From Dictyobacter formicarum (GTDB lineage: Bacteria > Chloroflexota > Ktedonobacteria > Ktedonobacterales > Ktedonobacteraceae), in NCBI RefSeq assembly GCF_016587435.1, contig NZ_BNJJ01000002.1:62001-126000 (forward strand): a stretch of DNA of 64,000 bases. The letters are read 5' to 3'. The position numbers and the translations under genes are program-made. The notes below the pieces were generated by a model, which was not told the DNA's origin, ran no database searches, and was given only the letters and a program-made list of their open reading frames with translations. Positions 1-8,189 of this stretch are shown one piece after another. How positions within the stretch are numbered: the first letter of the stretch is position 1; every line of letters begins with the position of its first letter.

Positions 1-234
1 GAGTTCCAGCCCATTCATCCCAGGGAGTTGGTAATCGAGCAGAAACAACGCAGGCGTGATGGTTGAAAGCATCATCAGCGCTCTCTCGCCACTTGAAGCA
101 AGATAGCCTTGATAGGTCGTCTCCTCCTGGAACGTTTCCAGCAGAAGGTTCCCAAGAATGGGATCATCTTCGACAATGAGAATACTCTTGACAATGACAA
201 CCTCGCTGCATACCTGTTGTTGGGAAGTCTTCAT
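1..234 (-). CDS. Response regulator receiver domain, partial at window edge
   Basis: Reads on the minus strand from ATG at 234 to the window edge (78 codons). It has the CheY-like pattern: a hydrophobic strand followed by the acidic pair VEDDP near residue 25, and the phospho-acceptor aspartate in LLDYQLPGMNG near residue 70. The start is 9 bp after the kinase stop at 244 and is preceded by GAGG, so kinase and regulator form one operon, kinase first. The output domain, if any, lies outside the window. Confidence 0.85.
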   Translation of the reverse strand, partial: MKTSQQQVCSEVVIVKSILIVEDDPILGNLLLETFQEETTYQGYLASSGERALMMLSTITPALFLLDYQLPGMNGLEL

Positions 235-243
235 GTGCGTTCC

Positions 244-1500
244 TCATGTTCTTTTCCGGGGAAGCATCACCTGAAAGGTCGATCCTTTTCCAACCTCGCT
301 GTCCACCGTGATGGTTCCCTTATGATGCTTGACGATCTTGGCTACGATGTAGAGCCCCATGCCTAGGCCGGCAATCCCTTTCTGTCTGGGACTGGTGACC
401 CGATAGAAGCGTTCAAAGATTTTCTCGCCCTGTTCTCGCGGAATGCCGAGGCCATGATCGCGCACCCGAACTGAGACCACATCTTCAGCGGTGTCCATCT
501 CCACTTCGACCGTCTCTGCCTGGGGAGAGTATTTGATGGCGTTGCTGAGCAGGTTGGTGAAGACCTGTCCCAGGCGGTCTTTATCTCCCACCAGGGAGCA
601 GGAAGTTGCGCCACGTACCACAATGGTATGCGTCGCCTTGATCTGTTGCATCGTGTCGGCCACCTCATGGAGCAAGGCGTCGAGATCGACTCTCTCCTGC
701 CGATACCCCAGTTTGCCAGCCTGGATTTTGGAGACGTCTAGCAAGTCTTCCACCAGCCGGATAAGTGTGTTGACCTGGGTCTCCATGCTGGAAAGTGCCG
801 GAGCCTGTTCCAGGGTGCCTTGCCTGGCCAGTTGCCGGTGCAGCAAGGAGGTCTGCAGTTTCAAGGCGGCGAGGGGATTTCTCAGTTCATGGCTGGCCAT
901 ACTGAGAAAGGTATCCTTGCGTTGTTCAAGTTCCTTGCGCGCCGAGTTATCGAGCACAAAGGCGATGGCCTGGCGTGGCTGATGCGGTAAGACGACCGCG
1001 CCCACAAGGACCGGCAGGCGGCTGCCATCTTGACACACATACTCTTTCTCAAAGGGCGTCAGCGACTGCTGGGTGGCCAGTTCCTGATGAGCCTCGAAGG
1101 TCCGATCCAGATACTCTGACGGCGTCATATGTCTCCAGTTCATGTTCCCGGCGCGCAGGTCTTCGCGGGTATAACCGGTCATGCGCAGAAAGGTGTCGTT
1201 GGCATCCACGATCTGCTCACCTTCGATGATAGTGATCCCGATAATGTTGGAGTTCATCAGGGCGTTCGCGCGCTCCTGACTCTGGCGCAAGGCTTCCTCG
1301 ATACGCACCTGGTCCTCGATGTCAGTGTTGGTCCCAAACCACTTGACGATCTGGCCAGCTTCGTCGCGCACCGGCATGGCGCGGGCTAAGAACCAGCGAT
1401 ACTCCCCAGTCTGGCCCTCTCGAAAACGATATTCGACTTCATAGGGGTCCCCTGTTTCAACCGCATGATGCCAGACCATCAGGGTGTGCAGTACTATCAA
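244..1500 (-). pseudogene. PAS sensor histidine kinase, 5'-truncated by IS110 debris
   Basis: Encodes the end of a first PAS domain with its PAC motif (EYRWFLARAMPVRDEAG), a second PAS domain, HisKA with the phospho-acceptor in SMASHELRNPL, and a complete HATPase_c domain (N box NLLSNAIKYSP, G boxes DHGLGIP and GLGMGLYI). The N-terminus is lost: the frame runs into IS110-derived sequence near 1490-1500, so the start at 1500 is not native. Positions about 273-1425 are almost identical to 24962-26110, a second kinase copy. The few residues before the shared block (PYEVEYRFREG) differ from that copy, so the two genes diverge upstream. It probably signals to the receiver protein immediately downstream. 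Confidence 0.85.
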
Positions 1501-2040
1501 CGCAAGCGCTGGCCACTGCCAGCCTCACCGTGTTGCAACCGATTCGAGGAGGGGCCCGTTCCCTCTCGGATCTCAAGCTGCTGGAATTGCCGCGTCTGGC
1601 CGCTGAGAGGATCGGCGTGAAAGACCTGATTCGCCAACGCGGGCTGGTTCTGGAACAAGGAAGGCCAATTGATCAAAGAGCTTCGACTCTTGCGCGAGCA
1701 TATTGACCAATTGGAGAGCGAAATCATCGCGATGGTTGAACAGGCGCGCGAAGGGCAGATTCTGCTGTCGTTTCCAGGCTTTGGGCCAATCACGGCGGTG
1801 ACGATCAGAGCGGCTATCGGCTCGATCCACCACTTCCCCTTGGCTTTGGCCCTCAAAGCATACGTTGGTTGGGCGCCGGTGGTGGCTCAATCGGGAAGCA
1901 CCTTGGATGCCTCCTCCTTGACCCGCGGGGGAGCCAGGACGATAAAGCAGATCATGTTTCTGGCTGTCATGCAGGTCATCCGTACAGCACTCGTTGTGCC
2001 TGTCACAAGCATCATGCTCATCTCCTCCTTTCCTCGTCCT
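1501..2040 (+). pseudogene. IS110-family transposase fragment (frameshifted)
   Basis: The plus strand carries the C-terminal (transposase_20) part of an IS110/IS116/IS902 transposase: LLSFPGFGPITAVTIRAAIG followed by the FPLALALKAYVGWAP and SGST...RGGARTIKQIM blocks. Upstream codons from 1503 (QALATASLTVLQPIRGGARS) belong to the same protein but in another frame, so there is a frameshift near 1650-1668. The N-terminal DEDD catalytic domain is absent. The fragment abuts the truncated kinase on the left and the oxidoreductase gene on the right. Confidence 0.75.
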
Positions 2041-2979
2041 CTACGCGTCGTCCTCTACGCGCAAAATGATTTTTCCGCGCGTGTGCCCTTGTAGGGCCTG
2101 CTCAAACGCCTGGGATGCCTCTGAGAGCGGGAAGACCCGCTCGGTGATTGGTCGGAGCTGGCCTGTATCTATCAGGTTCCCGATCTGGATCAGTTGCTCC
2201 CGATTGGGTTCAACGATAAACCACACGGACCGCACGCCATGCGCCTTGGCCTGTTCAGTTGAGGGTGGGCTGGCAACGGAGATGAGCATGCCTCCTTTTT
2301 TCACCACTGTCCAGGAGCGCTCCAATGTTTCGCCTCCTACCGTATCAAGAACAAGATCGACATCATGGACGACCTCCTCAAAGCGCGTGGTGGTATAATC
2401 AATGATCTCATCGGCTCCCAACGTGCGTAGGAATGCATGATTGTGTGCAGAGGCTGTCGCGATCACAGTGGCACCAGCCCACTTTGCCATTTGAACCGCC
2501 ATGCTTCCCACGCCACCAGCGGCACCATGAATGAGAAGCGATTGCCCACTGGTAAGCCCTGCGTGCTCAAAAAGCGCTTGCCAGGCGGTCAGTCCAACCA
2601 GGGGGACTCCGGCTGCCTGTAGGTGCCCAAGGGTTCGTGGCTTGGGCGCCACATCAGTCGCGCGTGCGACAGTGTACTCCGCAGCCGCGCCATCCCGCCA
2701 AGATTCGGTGAGCGCATAGATAGCCTCTCCTACGGCGATACCAGTGACGCCGGCCCCCACTTCAACGACCTCGCCAGAAACATCATGACCTGGTATGGGA
2801 TGCTGACGTTCGATACCAGCCGGTGTTTTCCAGGTTTCCGACCAGGTCGGTTCCTGCCACATCACACTGGTCGCATGGACCCGAATCAGGACTTCTCCCA
2901 CTCCTGGCTGAGGTTTCGGTGCATCTTCAAACACAAATTGATCGGGTCCGCTCTGACTATAGAGGTGAATAGCTTTCAT
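2041..2979 (-). CDS. NADP-dependent zinc-type alcohol dehydrogenase / quinone oxidoreductase
   Basis: A 312-aa medium-chain dehydrogenase/reductase of the quinone oxidoreductase type. The N-terminal GroES-like half has GHDVSGEVVEVG; the Rossmann half has the nucleotide-binding motif HGAAGGVGSMAVQ near residue 160 and a C-terminal LSEASQAFEQALQGHTRGKIIL. No catalytic zinc ligands are evident, as is usual for this branch. It probably reduces quinones or enones with NADPH in the cytoplasm. The start ATG is followed by a typical KAIHLYSQSG N-terminus. The stop lies right beside the IS110 remnant. Confidence 0.9.
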   Translation of the reverse strand: MKAIHLYSQSGPDQFVFEDAPKPQPGVGEVLIRVHATSVMWQEPTWSETWKTPAGIERQHPIPGHDVSGEVVEVGAGVTGIAVGEAIYALTESWRDGAAAEYTVARATDVAPKPRTLGHLQAAGVPLVGLTAWQALFEHAGLTSGQSLLIHGAAGGVGSMAVQMAKWAGATVIATASAHNHAFLRTLGADEIIDYTTTRFEEVVHDVDLVLDTVGGETLERSWTVVKKGGMLISVASPPSTEQAKAHGVRSVWFIVEPNREQLIQIGNLIDTGQLRPITERVFPLSEASQAFEQALQGHTRGKIILRVEDDA

Positions 2980-3156
2980 CGCTTACCTGTCTCCTTGTTC
3001 TTCCTCATGCTTCCAGCGCATTCCCAGGCTGATCTCGCCAGCAGGACCGACACATGACTCAGGAAGTGCCGCAGGCGCTGAGAAGTCTTGAGCGAAAGGG
3101 GAGCTTCTGCATGGATATGTACCTGCATGGAGCTCCGAAGTGCTGTACCTGGCAAC

Positions 3157-3185
3157 ATTATAGAATGATAATGGTCTTGCTACAA
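3157..3185 (-). promoter_or_regulatory. Candidate sigma70-type promoter for the oxidoreductase gene
   Basis: On the minus strand TTGTAG (3185-3180) and TATAAT (3162-3157) are separated by 17 bp, the ideal spacing, about 175 bp before the oxidoreductase start. No coding gene was recognised in the rest of the 2980-3372 gap. Prediction from sequence only. Confidence 0.45.
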
Positions 3186-3372
3186 GGGCCATTTTATAGG
3201 GAAAGTACGGAGCCATTTAGCTCTGCCAGATTTTGGAACTGGTCTCTCTCTGGCGAGCGTGCCCTTGGCCGGAGAGGTGCGTTCATCCCCCATCTGTTGC
3301 TTCTGTGCATGCCTTTCTCACGCGGAAACGAAGGGTGGTCAGTTGCTCTGCTTGTGAGACGGCTATCGTCTC

Positions 3373-3882
3373 TCAGGCAACCTGTTCGCCCGCCTTTCGG
3401 GCAAAGAAGCGGACACCATCACCGAGCAAGATGGGCGCTACATGCACGAGGATCTCGTCAATCAGCCCTGCCTCGAGACACTGACAGGCAAGGCTGGCAC
3501 CGATGATCAGCAGATTCTTCCCCTCTGTGGCTCGCAAGCCTGTCGCACCTGCGGATCGAATGTCATCCGAGAGGAACGTGATCGTCTCATCTTCGTCGTC
3601 GTCAGGTGCGTGATGCGTCAGGACGAACACAGGTCCGATCCAGGCTCCTCCGAAGACCTTCCGATACGCTGGTGGTAGTCCCGGTTTCCGGCCCACATCG
3701 TAGCTCCGTCTGCCACTCAGCACGGCACCTGTCGTCCGGATGACCTGGTCTACGACTGGGTTCGGACCAGCAAATCGGGCTACCCAGTCCATCCCATCGT
3801 CTGGCCCGGCGATAAAGCCGTCCAACGACATGGTGACGTGCCACAAAACTTTCCCTATCATTTCTTCAGTTGGATGCTTCAT
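3373..3882 (-). CDS. Dihydrofolate-reductase-family protein (RibD C-terminal type)
   Basis: About 169 aa. The N-terminal HVTMSLDGFIAGPDDGMDWV is the hallmark of the DHFR/RibD-C family, followed by VLSGRRSYD, the strand GPVFVLTHH, and the nucleotide-binding part GKNLLIIGASLACQCLEAGLIDE ending in HVAPILLGDG. The expected substrate is a pteridine- or pyrimidine-like compound with NADPH, but members of this branch are mostly uncharacterised. I prefer the ATG at 3882 (MKHPTEEM), which has GAGG upstream, to the longer frame starting at 3942. Confidence 0.85.
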   Translation of the reverse strand: MKHPTEEMIGKVLWHVTMSLDGFIAGPDDGMDWVARFAGPNPVVDQVIRTTGAVLSGRRSYDVGRKPGLPPAYRKVFGGAWIGPVFVLTHHAPDDDEDETITFLSDDIRSAGATGLRATEGKNLLIIGASLACQCLEAGLIDEILVHVAPILLGDGVRFFARKAGEQVA

Positions 3883-3889
3883 AGATTCA

Positions 3890-4547
3890 GACCTCTGGAC
3901 ATCACTCCTGATTGCTCTGATCGTGAGTGCGTCGTTGCTCAATGCGGTGATGAATATTCCCCCGACCTATGCAGCGACAAAACCCAATCCGAATCCGGCA
4001 TTAACCACGCCGAAATGGTTGACTCCGCCGAAGGCGGTCAAGCCGCCTGACGTTGGCAAATATGTGCAGGGACATCTCAATCCCGCCCAACAGCATATTT
4101 CGACACCACAGCGGCCTCAGCCCTCTCTCACGATGTTCTTGACGCCGCAGGCGCAGCAACGTCGTGACGAAAGATGGACACCTGGAGGTGGACGTTCCTG
4201 CTGCTATGGTGAGTCCCCAACAAGTGCAAGACGCTGGTGGACGGATTCAACTGAAGATTGTGCAGGTGGATGCCGGAAGCGGTGGGTCTCTGAGTGGACG
4301 ATTGATGTTAGGGACGTATCAGTTCTCGTTGTTTGATGCGAAAGGGAACGCCCTGACCACACTCGTGCTCGCTCAACCATTGACCCTCCATTATCGGGTA
4401 TCGCCGCAGCAAGGGAGCTCACTCTGGAAGAGCCAGACCATTGTTGCGGTGTGGAATACCACGGCGACATCCTCTCCGACACAGGCACCGTCTACGCAAG
4501 CACCAGAAGCCGAATGCTCTTTGTTCGCGCAGTTCCTGCCTGTATAG
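3890..4547 (+). pseudogene. Degraded secreted protein gene (frameshifted)
   Basis: One frame from about 3890 encodes a hydrophobic signal-like stretch (SLLIALIVSASLLNAVMNIPP, then TYAATKPNPNP) and a proline-rich segment to about 4160. The next frame (4164-4547) continues with a soluble domain containing GGRIQLKIVQVDAGSGGSLSG and GTYQFSLFDAKGNALTTLVLAQPLTLHY. No ATG precedes the signal segment, so the start also looks lost against the neighbouring DHFR gene. The two parts probably come from one exported protein with a frameshift near 4160. Family not recognised. Confidence 0.5.
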
Positions 4548-4571
4548 CCTCCACTACAGCAATTTGCCATG

Positions 4572-5183
4572 TTAATCGTCCCAATAGCGTTCTTCCTTCC
4601 ATGGGTCTCCATGGTTGTTGTAGCCAAATGACTCCCAGAAACCCGGTTCATCTTTATCAACCAGTCGCAAGCCTCTCACCCACTTGGCGCTCTTCCAGAA
4701 GTAGAGATAAGGCACCAGTAAGCGTACCGGACCACCGTGTTCTGGCGCCAGTGGCTGTCCCTCGTACGTATCGACAATCCATGCCTTGCCATCGAGAACT
4801 TCATCTAGCGGCAGATTGGTGGTATATCCTCCATCACAAAAGGCAACCACATAGTTGGCAGAAGTAGGAACCTGCTCCAGTAGCGTATCAAGAGAGACAC
4901 CTTCCCAGTGTGTATCGAGCTTTGTCCACTTTGTCACGCAATGGATGTCTTTCGTCAAGGTTTCATGCGGCAAGGCCTTCATCTCATCCCAACTCCAACG
5001 TTTCGGCTCATCAACTTCCCCTGTGATAGTAAAATCCCAGGATGCCAGGGATGTATGTGGCGTTGGCCCGGCAGAGAGCACAGGAAAACCATGTTCGAGA
5101 TATTGTCCGGGCGGGATTCGAGCGCTCAAGTTGCTCTGCTGGCGACGTCCTCGGAATCCTCGCGAAATAAACCCTTCACTCAT
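4572..5183 (-). CDS. Sulfite-oxidase-like molybdopterin oxidoreductase
   Basis: About 203 aa, the size of single-domain oxidoreductase molybdopterin-binding proteins. It carries RIPPGQYLEHGFPVLSAGPTP, the molybdenum-ligating cysteine in DIHCVTKWT, the loop GVSLDTLLEQVP, FCDGGYTTNLPL and the late block EHGGPVRLLVPYLYFWKSAKW. No signal peptide or Tat motif, so likely cytoplasmic. The ATG at 5183 is favoured over a GTG at 5198 because GAGGTGAAAGGTAAGG precedes it. Substrate unknown. Confidence 0.9.
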   Translation of the reverse strand: MSEGFISRGFRGRRQQSNLSARIPPGQYLEHGFPVLSAGPTPHTSLASWDFTITGEVDEPKRWSWDEMKALPHETLTKDIHCVTKWTKLDTHWEGVSLDTLLEQVPTSANYVVAFCDGGYTTNLPLDEVLDGKAWIVDTYEGQPLAPEHGGPVRLLVPYLYFWKSAKWVRGLRLVDKDEPGFWESFGYNNHGDPWKEERYWDD

Positions 5184-5240
5184 ATCCTTACCTTTCACCT
5201 CGCATATAACGCACGCTGCAATAACAATGATCTCCTTCTC

Positions 5241-5428
5241 GGCTCCTCGGCTGAGGAGCCCTTCACTCTACCGACTGCATATTCACTCGCGTTAAAGGCT
5301 TTTGTCTTCTTCACTCTCTTGTGTCGATACATAGATTTTTCTGCATGTACTTTGCTCTGCTTTAGGGAGATGGATCGAAAGAATGCCATCTCGAAAACTT
5401 GCACCTGCAGCCTCAGCATTCATCTCCC
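5241..5428 (-). pseudogene. Inverted partial copy of the hsp20 3' end with its hairpin
   Basis: On the minus strand 5428-5292 encodes the last ~45 codons of an Hsp20-like protein (AEAAGASFRDGILSIHLPKA...STQESEEDKSL, stop TAA at 5294-5292). It is closely related to the end of the intact gene at 6432-6890. The similarity extends past the stop to the same perfect hairpin GGCTCCTC-loop-GAGGAGCC (5241-5260). The rest of the gene is missing upstream of 5428. The two copies lie in inverted orientation about 1.4 kb apart. Confidence 0.8.
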
Positions 5429-5470
5429 CCGTTTTTCTCTTTTCATGGCTCTCGGTTGGCTCTGGCTTCC

Positions 5471-5794
5471 TTACGCTTTTGCCGCAAAGACCTCGATTTC
5501 AACGAGAATTTCCGGGCGAATCAATTCGGTGACCACAGACAACATGAAGGCTGGGCGAGCCTCACCCAGGTACTTGACGATATCTGCTACTCCCATACCA
5601 GCAGCCTCCAGGATCGCCAGAATATTCTTCCAGGCCTGCTCGGCCTGTGCCTCAATCGTCTCTGGCACGGTCCCATCAGACCTGATGCCAGGTGTTCCAG
5701 ATGTATGCAGCCAGCGAGCATTGCCTGAGACCTCCACCCCATCACTGTAGCGACCAATCTGCGCTGATACCCCTATGTTGTGGATTGTGTTCAT
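5471..5794 (-). CDS. RidA-family protein with an internal deletion
   Basis: A 107-aa RidA/YjgF/UK114-type protein, shorter than the usual 120-130 aa. It begins like the family (VEVSGNARWLHTSGTPGIRSDGTVP) and has ETIEAQAEQAWKNILAILEAAGM. After VADIVKY it jumps directly to LGEARPAFMLSVVTELIRPEILVEIEV. About 15-20 residues normally found between these blocks (T-x-Y-L-T-D...V) are missing without loss of frame. The conserved arginine (EARPAF) remains. RidA proteins hydrolyse reactive enamine/imine intermediates; whether this form folds is uncertain. Confidence 0.8.
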   Translation of the reverse strand: MNTIHNIGVSAQIGRYSDGVEVSGNARWLHTSGTPGIRSDGTVPETIEAQAEQAWKNILAILEAAGMGVADIVKYLGEARPAFMLSVVTELIRPEILVEIEVFAAKA

Positions 5795-6247
5795 TACTCG
5801 TGTCCTTTGTTATCTCTATCTCGATTTGAGAGCACATACGAGAAAGCTCAAGGTTTCTTTCAAAAAAGGTCATCTTCTTTCAAACAACATCAATATACGA
5901 GTCATCTTCTTATCAGTTCAATGGATCCTATTTCTCCTTTCCAGCAGTATTCATCTCTGTATGGCATTGATATTACCAAATAAGCGAGATTGTGTCATGG
6001 CACAAACGTGATGTTTTTCGGCATGAAGAGGCCTGGCGCAAAAGTGTTATCGCGCCGTGTCACACCTCTTATAGTAAATCGTCAGCAATATCGGCTGATC
6101 CTAAGTACAATCACAGAACAAACGCAGAATAAAATCGGTTTGCTAAGCACACACGATCCTGCGAAAGTATTATGATTGTACTCAGCTTCTATGACAGTCT
6201 CTAACACAGACCCTGCACCACTCTCACTCTCAATGCTCAGCTCTTCG

Positions 6248-6332
6248 ATAGGCCTTAGGTTGTATTGAAATGTTCCCACGTATAATAGGACCTTAGATGG
6301 AAGGCACACGTGCCTCTTGAGAACTATACTGA
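6248..6332 (+). promoter_or_regulatory. 85-bp conserved upstream element, copy 1 (before hsp20)
   Basis: Begins GATAGGCCTTAGGTTGTATT and ends CTATACTG, 100 bp before the hsp20 start and in the same direction. It matches the elements at 7778-7862 and 12310-12393 (both minus strand) position by position: TTAGGTTGTAWT, then AATAGGAC, TTAGATGGAAG, ACGTGCCTC and TATACTG at constant spacing. TTGTAT-N15-TATAAT within it could be a promoter, which would make the rest a conserved leader. The remainder of the 5795-6431 gap is AT-rich with no gene that I recognise. Confidence 0.7.
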
Positions 6333-6431
6333 TCTTGATGTAGCAATGCTGTGAATGAACATCGTACAAACAACCTGCTGCGGCATGAGGCCTCGTGCTT
6401 ATTACAACTTTCTTGAAGAAGGAGAAAATCA

Positions 6432-6890
6432 ATGGCAAATATCCAACCGTATCATCCATTCAATGACTTGCTCTCATTGCGAGATGCAACGAATCGACTG
6501 TTTGAAGCAACATTTCCGCGTTCTCTCCAACAATTTGTGAAGAATGGGGGCGACCTCGATCTGTATGAAACGGCGAATGGATACGATGTCCATATTCCTA
6601 TCCCTGGTGCGAAGCCAGAAGAAGTGGATATCACCATTCTTAATGATGCTGTTACCGTCCGGTGGGAGCGCGCTCCCAAGCCGCCAGAGGAAAGCAAAAA
6701 CCTTCATCGTGGCATTCAGTATGGTGTCTTCCAAGAACAATTTACTCTTCCTGTGGAGATTAATGCTGAAGCCGCAGGTGCAAGTTTTCGAGATGGCATT
6801 CTTTCGATCCATCTCCCTAAAGCAGAGCAGAGTAAAAGCAGAAAAATCCGTGTATCGACACAAGAGAGCGCAGAGGACAAAAGCCTTTAA
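6432..6890 (+). CDS. Hsp20/alpha-crystallin small heat shock protein
   Basis: 152 aa, standard length for bacterial Hsp20. It has an N-terminal arm (MANIQPYHPFNDLLSLRDATNRLFE), an alpha-crystallin domain from about residue 42 (DLYETANGYDVHIPIPGAKPE) to the conserved GASFRDGILSIHLPKAE near 115-132, and a short charged tail. It should act as an ATP-independent holdase forming oligomers. GGAGAAAATCA precedes the ATG. The conserved 85-bp element lies upstream and a stem-loop follows the stop. Confidence 0.95.
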   Translation: MANIQPYHPFNDLLSLRDATNRLFEATFPRSLQQFVKNGGDLDLYETANGYDVHIPIPGAKPEEVDITILNDAVTVRWERAPKPPEESKNLHRGIQYGVFQEQFTLPVEINAEAAGASFRDGILSIHLPKAEQSKSRKIRVSTQESAEDKSL

Positions 6891-6921
6891 CGCATGCAAA
6901 TGTGCGATGGATACAGTTAAG

Positions 6922-6941
6922 GGCTCCTCAGCCGAGGAGCC
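6922..6941 (+). terminator. Hairpin after hsp20
   Basis: GGCTCCTC-AGCC-GAGGAGCC, an 8-bp perfect stem with a 4-nt loop, 32 bp after the hsp20 stop. The usual T-run is absent, so termination is not certain. The same hairpin accompanies the partial gene copy at 5241-5260. Confidence 0.55.
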
Positions 6942-6970
6942 TGATGTCTCAAATACTCTATCGCGATGTT

Positions 6971-7375
6971 TTATGCATAGTGAGTATCTCTATTGTGGTC
7001 AAACAATTCCTCTCGGCTGAGGTTGACCTGCTCTAACTTCTCTTCTTCTTCCACGCCGAGGGTTGCCCATGGAATAGCTCGCAGACGCTCTTCGCTAATA
7101 GGTTTTCCACAAACGACACAAAAACCATATGTCCCATCTTCAATACGCTTAAGAGCAGCGTTAATCTGAGCTAAAAGAGCCTCGTCATTGGCTGATATCG
7201 AGATCTCTAGCTGTTGCTCCTGAACGTCAACAGCCGCATCTTCAACACTCTCGTCGCCCGCTGTATCAGAATCAACAACCATCGGATGTATCTCTGTAAG
7301 CCTCCCTATGCTCTGCATCAATTCATCCCGCTTGCTCTCTAGATGCTTTTTCATCTCTTGCAGGTCAATGGTCAT
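6971..7375 (-). CDS. DksA/TraR-like protein with half of its zinc finger replaced
   Basis: 134 aa with the DksA/TraR layout: a coiled-coil N-terminal half (MKKHLESKRDELMQSIGRLTEI), a central acidic segment (DEALLAQINAALKRIEDGTYG) and a C-terminal finger. The first pair CVVC is present, but 17 residues later, where CxxC should be, the sequence is GVEE (WATL-GVEE-EEKLEQ). A C4 zinc site therefore cannot form. Such proteins act on RNA polymerase with or without ppGpp; here the fold must be metal-free or use other ligands. AAAGGACGGAAAGCC precedes the start. Confidence 0.85.
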   Translation of the reverse strand: MTIDLQEMKKHLESKRDELMQSIGRLTEIHPMVVDSDTAGDESVEDAAVDVQEQQLEISISANDEALLAQINAALKRIEDGTYGFCVVCGKPISEERLRAIPWATLGVEEEEKLEQVNLSREELFDHNRDTHYA

Positions 7376-8003
7376 GGCTTTCCGTCCTTTCTCTGTCTAG
7401 TCTCAACAGCACATCTTTCATTTGTTCTCTCTTAGAAGATGCGGTTCCGTTTGATTTTGTTGTCATTCTTTACTATCTCCACCTCTTATCCTTGTTCATC
7501 TGTCATGTGTATCACATATATTCTTCAGGCATAACTTTCGGCAGCTTATGATAGCTGAGCGAATAGTGGAGATGCCAACGACGCAGAGCAACGCCATCAC
7601 TAAAATGACGCTAGTGAAATGGATGCTGAGTTGCCATGGCAGATTCGCTCTTTCAACAGCCATAACAGGTCAACATTGTTTTTTTCGACGCAACCTCCAG
7701 ATGTTCTCTCTCGCTCTTTTCCCAAATATGCTCTTTTCCTTTTGGGATGCATGTTCACAACGATACTGAGATAAGGCCAGTATAGCCATCAGGAGGCATG
7801 TACGTCTTCCATCCAAAGTCCTATTGAGCATAGGAACACTTCATTACAACCTAAGATCTATCGAAGAGCTGCATCTCTCCCCGGACGTGAGGGCAGAGCT
7901 TATTGTTCGGAGGCTGCTGTAATCGTCGAAGGCCAACAACATGCACTACTCCTGTCTTACAAACGAAAGAACGAAAGGTGGACAGGTTGATAGCTTGAGA
8001 AGC
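7376..8003. other. Gap with no recognisable gene apart from the repeat element
   Basis: AT-rich stretch between the DksA/TraR-like gene and a kinase remnant. Apart from the 85-bp conserved element at 7778-7862 I see no coding signal; the short open frames here have no family resemblance. Confidence 0.5.
7778..7862 (-). promoter_or_regulatory. 85-bp conserved upstream element, copy 2
   Basis: Minus-strand copy, reading GATAGATCTTAGGTTGTAAT at its start and ending CTATACTG. It is the copy closest to copy 1; their similarity extends 7-8 bp further upstream (GCTCTTC). The next gene in the same direction is the DksA/TraR-like gene, about 400 bp away, a longer distance than for copies 1 and 3. Confidence 0.65.
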
Positions 8004-8072
8004 GTACCGCGGCAGCGTAACCTGAAAGGTAGATCCCTCTCCTACTTTGCTTTCAACGATGATCTTCTCACC
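8004..8072 (-). pseudogene. Remnant of a histidine kinase C-terminus
   Basis: A short minus-strand run encodes GEKIIVESKVGEGSTFQVTLPRY, the end of a HATPase_c domain (compare DSEVGKGSTFQVMLP in the kinase at 244-1500). Nothing else of the gene remains on either side. It lies just downstream of the LuxR-type gene on the same strand. Confidence 0.6.
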
Positions 8073-8189
8073 CTCAGCGATAAAAACTCCAAGAATAGTG
8101 AATGCCATCAAGGCATGAACCCGTTTCCGGCATTGGCGCATCAACAGGAGAAAAGAAATAGGGATATCACCTCCCTCTGTTCTCGTGCG

